Of a DNA stretch of 64,000 nucleotides, positions 7,607-15,803 are shown one piece after another. The notes under the pieces are model-generated. The model searched no databases, had not been told where the DNA came from, and saw nothing but the letters and a program-made list of their open reading frames with translations. Position numbers and translations under genes: made by a program. Position 1 is the first letter of the stretch. The number at the start of each line of letters is the position of its first letter. This stretch comes from 79-D21 sp022839995 (GTDB taxonomy: Bacteria; Synergistota; Synergistia; Synergistales; 79-D21), in NCBI GenBank assembly GCA_022839995.1, contig JALHIN010000004.1, positions 1 through 64,000 on the forward strand. Reading direction: 5' to 3'.

Positions 7607-8232
7607 CCGCAAAAGCGAATAAAAATTGCGCGTCATGTCGACAATTCCGCGCTATTTCCCGCTAGGGCGGTTTCCTGCTCCCTGTGGAGAGCTCTGTCGC
7701 TTTGCCAGTTTGCGGGCCTTCGAGTAGGATAAAGTCGTCAGGCAGGAAGGGCAAAAGGCAAGACACCCCGTGAATCTGGACGTACCGGAGAGGGATTTCC
7801 GGGAAGCCGCGGAGCGGGGCGGACAAGCCGGAAGAGCCCGGAAAGCCTGAGAAGTCGGACTACCCGGTGTAACACCCGCAACAGACCCCTGCAATAGAGG
7901 TACCTGGCAGTTCGGATGGAAGTAACGCAAGGAAACGGCAGCAAGAAACACGTGCAGGGCAAGGCACCAAAGGCAGCACCAAGGAGCTGGTAGCTTGAAG
8001 GAGAAAAATGAAACACCCGGGTAGTCCGGCTTTCCTCAAAGGGGATGGGCGAAAAATAAGAGACGAAGTTGCGGACAAGGTTTCACAACTGAATATCGAA
8101 AGCCTGTGTGGGGCGAGGATCTCGTCCCCGATGAAAGCCCCGGAGGGGTTTCACGAACCGACTGGCCGCGAAGTTGCGGCAACGGGTGGTTAAAAGGGAT
8201 TCGAGCCAATTACCGCTCGAATCCCTTTTTTT
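7607..8232 (+). ncRNA. Candidate large structured non-coding RNA, class not recognised
   Basis: More than 700 bases here hold no plausible protein gene, but the region is dense in complementary segments and ends in a strong terminator. A long-range helix of about 20 pairs joins 7852-7871 to 8014-8034, with one bulge and a few G-U pairs. Other helices: 7672-7679 with 7743-7750; 7786-7790 with 7799-7803; 7888-7894 with 7954-7960; 8068-8072 with 8087-8091; and hairpins at 8111-8130, 8134-8153 and 8173-8183. The 11-mer CGAAGTTGCGG occurs twice (8065 and 8169). I checked for tmRNA tag, RNase P core, SRP, group I/II intron and 6S landmarks and found none. The 5' end is uncertain. Strand is inferred from the terminator. 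Confidence 0.6.
8196..8232. terminator. Terminator at the end of the structured RNA
   Basis: GGGATTCGAG (8196-8205) pairs perfectly with CTCGAATCCC (8216-8225) across a 10-base loop and is followed by seven T. A shorter A-run on the left may let it also stop leftward transcripts of the AOR gene, whose stop codon is at 8231. Confidence 0.85.
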
Positions 8233-10072
8233 ATAGTCCCAGGGCCGCCTTCGTTCCCGGGCGCGGGTTTCCTTGCTCGTCCCAGCCGAGCATCTCCCAG
8301 GCCAGCCTCACGGCCTCCCCGAACGTTTCCGGGGCGAGGGTCCGGCGTCCCTGGTAGGGCCCGCCGGCGACCGGCTCGAAAAGCCGCTTCGGCAGGACGT
8401 CGTCCGAAGGGCCGAAGCCCAGTTTCCCGTTCAGGATCCGGGCCGCAGCGAGGCTCCGCTGTCCCATCCGCATCAGTTCCCAGAGGCTCGTCTTCCAACC
8501 CGTCGCGGCTTCCACGAGAAGCGGGATGCCTTCCACCGGGAAGGCGCTCCGGGGCGCAAAGACGAAATGGCATCCTCCCAGGTGGTTCTGGAAGGTCCAG
8601 AAGGTCCAAAGGGTCACCAGGGCGGAGATCTTCTCCGAATCGAAGGAAAGGGGGTCCATGGGGCCGAGGATTCCCAGCGGGGCGACCGATTTCGTCCCGA
8701 AGGCCTCCGCGTCGGCAAGCAGGGTGTCGTGGGCCATCTGCATGTGGTCGGCACCGCCCGGGGCAAGGGCGTACCCGAGGGCGACACCCACTTTCCCGCG
8801 GGGGTCGTGCATCGGCAGTTCCTGCCCCTTCACCTCCACCAGGAAGTCCTCCCCGAACCCGAGGATCGAAGAGGCCCGCTTCGAGCCTTCGGCCAGGACG
8901 TCACCGATCCCCTGGCGGCTTGCAATGGCCTCGATGAGGGCGAGCATCCCTTCCGTGTCCCCGAATCCCCTGACGCCAGCCTTTTCAGGAGGGACGAGGC
9001 CCCGTTCCACGGCTTCCATCAGCCAGGCGATCGTCATGCCGGTGGAGATCGTGTCCAGGCCAAGGGCGTTGCAGCGTTCGTGGGCCCTGGCGGTGGCGGA
9101 CAGGTCCGAGCACCCGCAGGCGGGGCCGAAAGCCCCCACGGTCTCGTACTCCGGACCTCCGTAGGCCGGGTCGAGGTTTCTCGCGCCGGGTTTGGGAACC
9201 CGCTTGCAGCGGATGGCGCAGGCGAAGCAGCCGTGGGTGCCGGCCAGCAGTTCCCGGTTGTACGCGGCTCCGTTCAGCAAACCGGCCCCTTCGAAGGTGC
9301 CTTCCCGGAAGTTGCGCGTGGGCAGGATCCCCAGGGCGTTCAAGCCCCCGAGAGCAGCAATCGTTCCGGTTTCCCTCAGGGTCCAGGCCAGGGGGTTCTC
9401 CTTCCAGCCGGCAAAAAGGGACTGCGCCTCCTTCAGGCGTTCCGGGACGACCGGGGGAATGGCCTTCGGGGCAGGGGCGGCCACGGCCTTGACCCGCTTG
9501 GAGCCGAGGACGGCTCCCATTCCCGTCCGGCCGTTTGCGTGCCGCAGGTCGTTGATGACGCAGGCATAGCGGACGCAGCGTTCTCCTGCCGGGCCCACCA
9601 GCAGGGCGCTGATCCGCCCGTGCCGGGCGGCGAGGGTCTCGAAGGTTTCCCGGTTGGTCTTTCCCCAGAGGTCCGAGGCGTCGTGCACCGTGACGCTTCC
9701 GTTTTCCACCCAGAGGTAGACCGGTTTTTCCGAAGCCGCCTCCAGGACGATGGCGTCGACCCCTTGCGCACGCATCGCCGGGCCGAAGGAACCCCCGGCC
9801 TCGGATTCCCCCAGGGCTCCCGTGAGGGGGCTCCTGGCGTACACGCCATACCGGCAGGTACCGGAGAACGCCAGGCCGTTCAGCAAGCCGGCGGCGATCA
9901 CCAGGGTGTTTTCGGGGGAAAGGGGGTCCGTCTCGCGGTTCAGCCTCTTTCGCAGGACCGGCAGGGCAAGGCCCCGTTCGCCACCCCAGGTGCGGGTTTC
10001 CTTTTCGGATAGGGTCTCGCCCCTCGCGGTGCGCGAGGACAGGTCGACCCAGACTCGCAAGGCTTGTCTCAT
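8231..10072 (-). CDS. Aldehyde ferredoxin oxidoreductase family protein
   Basis: The 613-residue protein has the AOR family plan: an N-terminal domain with GTCRYGVYARSPLTGA, a central domain with the iron-sulfur motif GCFACAIRC (Cys 282, 285 and 289), and a later Cys in the NHLGGCHFVF segment as likely fourth ligand. Known members hold a tungsten or molybdenum bis-pterin plus a 4Fe-4S cluster and oxidise aldehydes to acids with ferredoxin. The ATG at 10072 has an AAGGAGTG ribosome binding site. It lies 7 bases after the glycosyltransferase stop, so the two are probably cotranscribed. The aldehyde substrate is unknown. A second AOR at 51464-53323 differs at a cluster ligand. Confidence 0.9.
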   Translation of the reverse strand: MRQALRVWVDLSSRTARGETLSEKETRTWGGERGLALPVLRKRLNRETDPLSPENTLVIAAGLLNGLAFSGTCRYGVYARSPLTGALGESEAGGSFGPAMRAQGVDAIVLEAASEKPVYLWVENGSVTVHDASDLWGKTNRETFETLAARHGRISALLVGPAGERCVRYACVINDLRHANGRTGMGAVLGSKRVKAVAAPAPKAIPPVVPERLKEAQSLFAGWKENPLAWTLRETGTIAALGGLNALGILPTRNFREGTFEGAGLLNGAAYNRELLAGTHGCFACAIRCKRVPKPGARNLDPAYGGPEYETVGAFGPACGCSDLSATARAHERCNALGLDTISTGMTIAWLMEAVERGLVPPEKAGVRGFGDTEGMLALIEAIASRQGIGDVLAEGSKRASSILGFGEDFLVEVKGQELPMHDPRGKVGVALGYALAPGGADHMQMAHDTLLADAEAFGTKSVAPLGILGPMDPLSFDSEKISALVTLWTFWTFQNHLGGCHFVFAPRSAFPVEGIPLLVEAATGWKTSLWELMRMGQRSLAAARILNGKLGFGPSDDVLPKRLFEPVAGGPYQGRRTLAPETFGEAVRLAWEMLGWDEQGNPRPGTKAALGL

Positions 10073-10079
10073 CGTTCCT

Positions 10080-11219
10080 TCACTCCTTTTCTCCGTTCGG
10101 CTCGATTCCGTGCCATTCGGCCAGGGTCCTGGCCACGGTTCGGCCGGCAAAGGGTTTCGAAAGGCGTCTCGCTCCTTCCTGAAGGCGGGCTATCTCTGCC
10201 GGGTCTTCGAGGATCCGCCGGGCCTTCTCTCCCGCCGCCCGGTACTCCAGGAGGGTCCTTGCCGCACCGTTGTCCAGGAGGATGTCGCTGTTCCGCTGTT
10301 CCTGGCCGGGGATCGGGTCCATGATGAGGATCGGCTTTCCCAGGGCCAGGGCCTCGGACGAGCACAGGCCTCCCGGCTTCATGACGACCAGGTCGCTGGC
10401 GCAGTACCAGTCCAGCAGCCCGTTCACGAACCCCTCGACCCGAACGCGGGGTTCGTCCTCAAAACGGGTCCTGAGCGCTTCGGCCAGTTCCTCGTTCCGG
10501 CCGCAGATGGCGTAGACGTCCATTCCGTCCTCGCGGACGAGGGATTCCACCACTCCCTCGATGGGACCCACTCCGATGCCCCCGCTGACCACGAGGACCG
10601 CCGGTCCGTCCCCCTCCAGGCCGAGCCGGCGGCGCGCCTCCTCCCGGCTCGGGGGGGAGCAGTAAGCCGGGTCGATCGGAATCCCGGACAGGACGACCCG
10701 GCGCATGTCCAAGCCGTCCGCCGCGTATTGCCGGACGGCCTCGTCGCTGGCGACGAACCATCCGGAGAAGGCCCGGTTCCGGTGGAAGATGTGGCTCAGG
10801 AAGTCCGTGTTCACGTAGTAGACGGGAACCGCGGGGAAGGCCGACATGATGGCGCTGGTACCGAAGAAGTGGGTAAACAGGATCACGTTGGGAGCAAAGC
10901 TCTCGAGGCTGAGGCGCAGCTTGGCCAGGTTCAGCTTTTCCGCCAGCTCGTTCAGGGTGCTCAGCAGGCCGTCCTGGGACTCCGGGTGCTCCATGGCCTC
11001 GTAGAAGTACCCCCAAAGCTGGGGAGCCCTGCGCACCATCTCCAGGTAGCTGCGGGTGTAAATTCCACGCACCAGCGGAGAGGAATAGGCAAGGGTGTCC
11101 AGGCAGACCGTCTTGACGCTGGGAAACTCGGCCTGGAACCACTTCGTGAGAGCCAGGGCAGCCGTCTTGTGCCCCGTCCCGACGGAGGCGTAGAGCACTG
11201 CGATTCGGAACTCGGCCAT
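10080..11219 (-). CDS. MGDG synthase-like glycosyltransferase
   Basis: The 379-residue protein resembles the MGDG synthase/MurG-like GT-B family. An N-terminal IAVLYASVGTGHKTAA segment matches the MGDG-synthase N domain, and a C-terminal nucleotide-sugar site appears as MKPGGLCSSEALALGKP. Relatives transfer a sugar to diacylglycerol at the inner membrane face or act in cell-wall synthesis. It sits in a minus-strand unit after a 64-residue zinc-ribbon-like protein and before the AOR gene. The acceptor cannot be read from sequence; a glycolipid is most likely. Confidence 0.85.
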   Translation of the reverse strand: MAEFRIAVLYASVGTGHKTAALALTKWFQAEFPSVKTVCLDTLAYSSPLVRGIYTRSYLEMVRRAPQLWGYFYEAMEHPESQDGLLSTLNELAEKLNLAKLRLSLESFAPNVILFTHFFGTSAIMSAFPAVPVYYVNTDFLSHIFHRNRAFSGWFVASDEAVRQYAADGLDMRRVVLSGIPIDPAYCSPPSREEARRRLGLEGDGPAVLVVSGGIGVGPIEGVVESLVREDGMDVYAICGRNEELAEALRTRFEDEPRVRVEGFVNGLLDWYCASDLVVMKPGGLCSSEALALGKPILIMDPIPGQEQRNSDILLDNGAARTLLEYRAAGEKARRILEDPAEIARLQEGARRLSKPFAGRTVARTLAEWHGIEPNGEKE

Positions 11220-11225
11220 GGGAAG

Positions 11226-11420
11226 CTACTCGTCCGTCCCGGAAGGTTCTCCGGCTCCGTCCAGGAGAACCGGCTTGCAGAGGTCGCGGGAGCGCCGTGC
11301 GACCCGGCCGCATTTTTTGCAGACGTAGAGCGGGTTGCGGACCCAGTCCTTGTATTCTTCCAGGTTTTCCTTCAGGAACGAGGCGGTAATTCTCTTGCAG
11401 AAAGGCTTTTCTTCCGGCAC
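11226..11420 (-). CDS. Small CxxC (zinc-ribbon-like) protein
   Basis: The 64-residue product has a VCKKCGRVARRSRDLCKP segment with three cysteines that could bind a metal, preceded by a helical region (ITASFLKENLEEYKDWV). The GTG start follows a GGAAGGGTG site. It ends six bases before the glycosyltransferase start and is the first gene of that unit. I do not recognise a family. Confidence 0.65.
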   Translation of the reverse strand: MPEEKPFCKRITASFLKENLEEYKDWVRNPLYVCKKCGRVARRSRDLCKPVLLDGAGEPSGTDE

Positions 11421-11581
11421 GGCGATTCACCCTTCCCTTCGTCTGGAAATTCCGTTCCTGCTTATCATCATACTCCAGAAGAAGAAGGGCCCACTAGGCG
11501 TATACACATCAGGTGCCGATTCGTTTTCAAGGGTTTGCCACATGAATGGAATTTTGGTTTTTGCAAGGACTTGTAGCTTTC

Positions 11582-11610
11582 TTGACGAACGCCGCCCATG
11601 CCTCTAGAAT
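11582..11610 (+). promoter_or_regulatory. Sigma-70-type promoter for the saccharopine dehydrogenase-like gene
   Basis: TTGACG (11582-11587) and TAGAAT (11605-11610) are separated by exactly 17 bases, about 35 bases before the GTG start. A GTATACAC element follows at about 11629 and occurs again near 11499; it may be an operator. Confidence 0.7.
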
Positions 11611-11650
11611 GGGCTTGGTCATTAATCGTATACACTTAGGAGGGGTCGTT

Positions 11651-12814
11651 GTGAAGAAAAAGGTCACCGTCCTGGGGTGCGGCCTGGTGGGGTCCGTCAT
11701 GGCGCTGGATTTGGCCGCCGATGAGGCGTACGAGGTCACGGTCTGCGACGCCAGCCTGGAGAACATTTCCCGAACCCGGGCGAAGGCAAGGGGTCCCCTG
11801 GCGATCCGCACCGACGTGGATTTCGCCTCTCCCGGCTCCATCACGGAAGCCGTGAAGGGGCAGGATCTCGTCATCGGGGCGGTCCCGGGCTTCCTGGGAT
11901 ATGCCATGCTCGGGGCCGTCATCCGGGCCGGCGTGAACATGTCCGACATCTCCTTCATGGGCGAGGATTACAGGGAATGGGACTCGGAGGCGAAGAAGGC
12001 CGGCGTCACCACCTTCGAGGACGTCGGGGTGGCCCCGGGCGCTTCCAGCATCCTCATCGGATACGCCTGCACGCAGCTGGACCGCGTGGAAGACGTCACC
12101 TATTCCGTCACCGGACTTCCCACGAAACCGGAACCCCCGTTCAACTACAAGCTTGTCTTTTCTCCCGACGACCTGATCGAGGAGTACGTCCGGCCCGCCC
12201 GGACCAAGCGCGACGGCAAGATCGTCACGGTTCCGGCTCTTTCCGGTTGCCGGATCATGAAATTCGACATCCCCGGGATCCCGCTCCCGGAAATGGAGGG
12301 GTTCTTCACCGACGGGTGCCGGACGCTGCTGGACACGATCCCGTCGCCGAACGTGACGGAGTACACCCTCCGCTACCCCGGGACCGCCCGTGACATGACG
12401 CTGCTGCGGGAGATCGGGCTGTTCGACACGGAACCGGTCGACGTGAAGGGTGTGAAGGTCGCACCCCGCGACCTGTTCGGGGCCCTGGCCTACCCGAAGA
12501 TGAAGCTGGGCGAGGAGGAAAACGAATTCACGTTCTTCCATGTAGAGGTCACGGGAGAGAAGGACGGCAAACGGCTGCAGTACACCTACACGCTCTACGA
12601 CGAGAAGGATCCCTCCACGGGATTTCCGTCCATGAGCCGCACCACCGGTTTCCCGTGCGTCATCGTGGGAAGGCTGCTGGCCGAGGGCGTGCTGAAGATG
12701 CCGGGCGTCAATCCTCCCGAAGCGGTGGGGAAAAATCCCGAGGCGGTCCGCCGGTTGCTGGAGGAGCTAAAGAAACGCGGCGTGAAGATCGCTTCTTCGG
12801 TGAAGGAGCTTTAA
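11651..12814 (+). CDS. Saccharopine dehydrogenase-like NAD(P)-binding oxidoreductase
   Basis: The 387-residue product begins KKKVTVLGCGLVGSVMALDLA, a Rossmann GxGxxG motif, then a saccharopine-dehydrogenase-type domain (MSDISFMGEDY, VGVAPGASSILIGYA). Family members act on saccharopine, lysine or related amino-acid imines; this length matches saccharopine or lysine 6-dehydrogenase-like enzymes. The GTG at 11651 has a TAGGAGGGG ribosome binding site; the open frame upstream lies inside the promoter. It is a single-gene unit with a promoter 40 bases upstream and a terminator 3 bases after its stop. Substrate is inferred only as an amino acid. Confidence 0.85.
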   Translation: MKKKVTVLGCGLVGSVMALDLAADEAYEVTVCDASLENISRTRAKARGPLAIRTDVDFASPGSITEAVKGQDLVIGAVPGFLGYAMLGAVIRAGVNMSDISFMGEDYREWDSEAKKAGVTTFEDVGVAPGASSILIGYACTQLDRVEDVTYSVTGLPTKPEPPFNYKLVFSPDDLIEEYVRPARTKRDGKIVTVPALSGCRIMKFDIPGIPLPEMEGFFTDGCRTLLDTIPSPNVTEYTLRYPGTARDMTLLREIGLFDTEPVDVKGVKVAPRDLFGALAYPKMKLGEEENEFTFFHVEVTGEKDGKRLQYTYTLYDEKDPSTGFPSMSRTTGFPCVIVGRLLAEGVLKMPGVNPPEAVGKNPEAVRRLLEELKKRGVKIASSVKEL

Positions 12815-12816
12815 GA

Positions 12817-12856
12817 AAAAGGGGGGGAAGGCGGCGCCTTCCCCCCCCTTTTTTCC
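12817..12856. terminator. Bidirectional terminator
   Basis: A-run, GGGGGGGAAGGC, then GCGCCTTCCCCCCCC and a T-run. It separates the convergent saccharopine dehydrogenase-like and DHH genes. Confidence 0.85.
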
Positions 12857-12867
12857 GTCCTGCGCTT

Positions 12868-13878
12868 CTAGTTGCCGTTGAGCTTTTCCTTCAGCAGGTC
12901 CCCGAGCGAGAGCCCCACGGGGCGATCGGCCTCCCGTGCGGTCCGGAGGGCGGAGAGCAGGCTTTCCCGGATCTGGTCGGCGGTGTAGTGGGGGGGGAAA
13001 TAGAGAGCCGCGGCATCGCCGTGGCCGCCTCCACGGACCTTTCGGCCGTCTTTCAGCAGACCGGTGATCCGCCCCGCCAGCCCGTCCCGGCTCCGCATGG
13101 ACACCGCCCAGTCTCCGGCAGGCCTCCGGGCGGGAACCGCCACGAGGGCCGGTGGGTTTTCCATCCGGTCCAGGACGAGGCCGCAGAAGTCGGAGACATC
13201 CCCGAACTCCAGCAGGTCCGGCGGAACGTACACAAGCTCGTCGCGGACTCGCAGGACCCGCTCGAGGGCCCTGGCGAACCGCTCTTCCTGGGCCCGGACG
13301 AAGCGCTCCGTCACTTCCCGCTCGGACTCCGTGAGGGCGGCGTCCGGGTTGGCCGCCAGACGCATCAGCACGCCCCAGGGACCGCAAAGGGTCACCAGGG
13401 CCTGCCAGAGCCGGCTGTCAGGCTCCTGTCCGAGCCAGAGGTCCCGGTCGTTGGCCATTCTCACGATGTCGCCCATCCGCTCCACCCGCTGCCGGACAGC
13501 GGCTGGAAGGGGCTGTTCCAGGAGCCAGGCGTGGTAGACGGCAGCCGCGCAGCGGGAGATGTCCACGATCGCCCAGGGCCGGTTGCCGTAGCGGTGGAAG
13601 GTGGTTTCGTGGTGGTCGAACAGGAAGGGGAGGTCGCCGGGAACGGCCCGGCTATCCAGCTCATCCACGGTCTGCTGCCGTTGGCAGAACAGGTCCAGGA
13701 CCAGGGGTTTCTGACCGGCCTGCAGGCTTTCCAGCAAAACGTTGTCCACTTCTCCGTAGCCCGTCAGGGTGATTTTCACGGGGGCGGCCTCCGGCCAGGC
13801 GGCTGCCCAGGCGACGGCGGCAGCGGTGACCCCGTCCAGGTCGGTATGGCTGATGATGTGGGTGACGGTCTTTTCCAC
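12868..13878 (-). CDS. DHH family phosphoesterase
   Basis: The 336-residue protein has DHH superfamily metal motifs: HTDLDG near residue 11 and FDHHETTFHRYG further on. A C-terminal GGGHGDAAAL resembles the DHHA1 substrate-binding motif. Such enzymes hydrolyse nanoRNA, pAp or cyclic dinucleotides. The GTG at 13878 follows a GGAGGAGAG site; an in-frame GTG at 13908 has no good site. It lies on the opposite side of the dnaA promoter region and reads away from it. The exact phosphodiester substrate is not known. Confidence 0.8.
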   Translation of the reverse strand: MEKTVTHIISHTDLDGVTAAAVAWAAAWPEAAPVKITLTGYGEVDNVLLESLQAGQKPLVLDLFCQRQQTVDELDSRAVPGDLPFLFDHHETTFHRYGNRPWAIVDISRCAAAVYHAWLLEQPLPAAVRQRVERMGDIVRMANDRDLWLGQEPDSRLWQALVTLCGPWGVLMRLAANPDAALTESEREVTERFVRAQEERFARALERVLRVRDELVYVPPDLLEFGDVSDFCGLVLDRMENPPALVAVPARRPAGDWAVSMRSRDGLAGRITGLLKDGRKVRGGGHGDAAALYFPPHYTADQIRESLLSALRTAREADRPVGLSLGDLLKEKLNGN

Positions 13879-13898
13879 TCGACTCTCTCCTCCCGGGG

Positions 13899-14182
13899 AC
13901 TTTTCCACAAGATTGTAACCTAAAACGCTTCCGGAAAATCATCCGGCTTCGTGACAGATCCGTCCCGTTTCTTTTCTTCCACAATCGTTTTCCCCAGTCC
14001 TCCGATCCTGTGCATCCGCGTTGTGGATAATATTTCGGCCTTGCAGGGAGCGCATGGTCTAGTTTCGTCAGATTGTCGCCTATCGTTTGAAAATTCCCCG
14101 TCCCCGCTTGGATGAACGGGTTTTGCCCATTCACAAAAACCGCCGATCAGGTTGTGGATATGTGCATAACTTTTGTGGATGT
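13899..14182. other. DnaA-box cluster upstream of dnaA (part of oriC)
   Basis: The gene-free region left of dnaA contains one perfect DnaA box on the minus strand (TGTGGATAA, 14022-14030) and near matches at 13901-13909 (TTTTCCACA), 14153-14161, 14161-14169 and 14174-14182. Together with the cluster after dnaA this gives a bipartite arrangement like that of Bacillus. It may also autoregulate dnaA. Confidence 0.75.
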
Positions 14183-14239
14183 TCTTGTGCTATTCTTTTT
14201 CTGCACGCTGGAAGAAACGGCATCATTGAGGTGATCTTT

Positions 14240-15562
14240 TTGTCGAAGGAAGTTCAGGTTCTTTGGCAGGACATCATCCGGGCCACCCGCGAGGAGTCCC
14301 CGGGAGGAGCCTGGGAAATCTGGATGCGTACCTGCGAACCCCTGGAGGTCGTCGACGGGACTCTCGTCCTCGACGTCCCGAACGTCTTCGTCAAGGAACA
14401 GATCCAGTCCCGCTTCCTGGACGCCTTGAACGATTCCGCCCGAAAGCGCGGGGATCTCAAGGGGGTGGAGCTTCGCGTCAGCTCCGAGGTGAAGCCGGCC
14501 GAGCAGCAGCGGGCCGAAAAGGCGGCCCTGCCTCCCCCGGTTTCCCGTCACGGCCTGAACCCGAACTACGTGTTCGACACCTTCGTCATCGGGAAGTCGA
14601 ACCGGCTGGCCCACGCCGCGAGCCTGGCGGTAGCCGAATCCCCTGGCGTCGCCTACAATCCCCTGTTCGTCTGGGGAGGCGTGGGGCTGGGAAAAACCCA
14701 TCTCATGCACGCGATCGGGCATTACCTCCTGAACAAGGACAGCGGCGCCAAGGTCTGCTACGTCAGTTCCGAGAAGTTTACCAACGAGCTGATCACCGCC
14801 ATCAAGGACAACCGCACCCAGGAATTCAGGAACCGGTACCGGTCCGTGGACGTCCTCCTCATCGACGACATCCAGTTTTTGGCCAACAAGGAGAGCACCC
14901 AGGAAGAGTTTTTCCACACCTTCAACAGCCTTCACGACGCGAAACGGCAGATCGTCATCAGCTCCGACCGCCCCCCGAAAGAGATCCAGCGGGTGGAGGA
15001 GCGGCTCGTGAGCCGCTTCGAATGGGGACTGGTGACCGACATCCAGATTCCCGACCTGGAAACCCGGATCGCCATCCTCCAGAAGAAGGCGCTCCTCCGG
15101 GGTTGGACCATTCCCGACGAGGTGATCAACTTCCTGGCGACGAACATCCCGCGGAACATCCGCGAGCTGGAAGGCAGCCTGAACCGGATCGTGGCCTGCG
15201 CCGAGCTGAACAACGAGCCCATGACGGTCGAAAATGCCGCCACATGGCTGAAGGACATCATTCGGCACGTTTCGAAGGGGCCGGTGACGATCGACGTGAT
15301 CCAGCAGTACGTCGCGGAGGGGTTCGGCCTTTCGGTGGAAGACCTGACTTCCAGCAAGCGGACGGCCGAGGTTTCCCTTGCTCGCCAGGTGGCGATGTTC
15401 CTCAGCCGGACCCATACCGAGGCGAGCCTGCAGCAGATCGGGTATGCCTTCAAGAAGAAGGACCATACCACCGTGATCCACGCCTGCAAGAAAATCGGGG
15501 AAATGTTGAAAAGCGACCCGAAAATCAGGAATTTTGTGGATAACATTACGGAAAAGCTGTGA
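14240..15562 (+). CDS. dnaA: Chromosomal replication initiator DnaA
   Basis: The 440-residue protein has all DnaA domains: an N-terminal interaction domain, an AAA+ domain with Walker A GGVGLGKTH (about 146-154) and Walker B VLLIDDIQF (about 204-212), and a C-terminal DNA-binding domain with the signature KKDHTTVIHACKKI. It binds DnaA boxes and opens the origin. The TTG start at 14240 is chosen because a GAGGTGATC ribosome binding site lies just upstream; the longer frame upstream runs through the DnaA-box region. It heads the dnaA, dnaN, recF, mnmG, dciA series. Confidence 0.97.
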   Translation: MSKEVQVLWQDIIRATREESPGGAWEIWMRTCEPLEVVDGTLVLDVPNVFVKEQIQSRFLDALNDSARKRGDLKGVELRVSSEVKPAEQQRAEKAALPPPVSRHGLNPNYVFDTFVIGKSNRLAHAASLAVAESPGVAYNPLFVWGGVGLGKTHLMHAIGHYLLNKDSGAKVCYVSSEKFTNELITAIKDNRTQEFRNRYRSVDVLLIDDIQFLANKESTQEEFFHTFNSLHDAKRQIVISSDRPPKEIQRVEERLVSRFEWGLVTDIQIPDLETRIAILQKKALLRGWTIPDEVINFLATNIPRNIRELEGSLNRIVACAELNNEPMTVENAATWLKDIIRHVSKGPVTIDVIQQYVAEGFGLSVEDLTSSKRTAEVSLARQVAMFLSRTHTEASLQQIGYAFKKKDHTTVIHACKKIGEMLKSDPKIRNFVDNITEKL

Positions 15563-15585
15563 ACGTCTCCCGGAAACCGTCATAG

Positions 15586-15770
15586 TTATCCACATAGATT
15601 CACTGAATACACTTTTTCCACCGCTTTTTTGTGGATATTGTGGACACGGTGTGGGAAGATCCTCCGCCTTTTTCCACAAGCTTTTTCTGGGTGGCGACCT
15701 GCTTTGGCGGACTTTTCCACGAATCCACCAGACCTGGAACTACGACTACGAATTTTTTTCTTAAAACAAG
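15586..15770. other. Probable oriC core between dnaA and dnaN
   Basis: The 240-base gap holds a perfect TTATCCACA box (15586-15594), close matches at 15630-15638, 15639-15647 (TGTGGACAC), 15670-15678 and 15713-15721 (TTTTCCAC), then an AT-rich block at 15751-15769 that could be the unwinding element. Boxes on both strands and an AT-rich edge next to dnaN are what is expected of an origin. The location is inferred from these features only. Confidence 0.75.
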
Positions 15771-15803
15771 GGTGCAAAAGACGCAGGAGGGGAGTGTGAC
15801 AAC

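Noticed and set aside
7652..8016. Minus-strand frames of 92-99 codons within the structured RNA
   Set aside because: No ribosome binding sites and sequence composition unlike any neighbour; the region is better explained by paired RNA segments.
8011..8040. Reverse strand resembles the RNase P core GAGGAAAGTCCGG
   Set aside because: Only a short match (GAGGAAAGCCGGAC); other conserved RNase P regions are absent, and it is part of the 20-bp helix of the other strand.
372..8232. HNH gene as partner of the structured RNA (HEARO/IscB-like pair)
   Set aside because: About 6 kb apart and separated by unrelated genes; the HNH protein lacks IscB-like RuvC segments, so a link is not supported.
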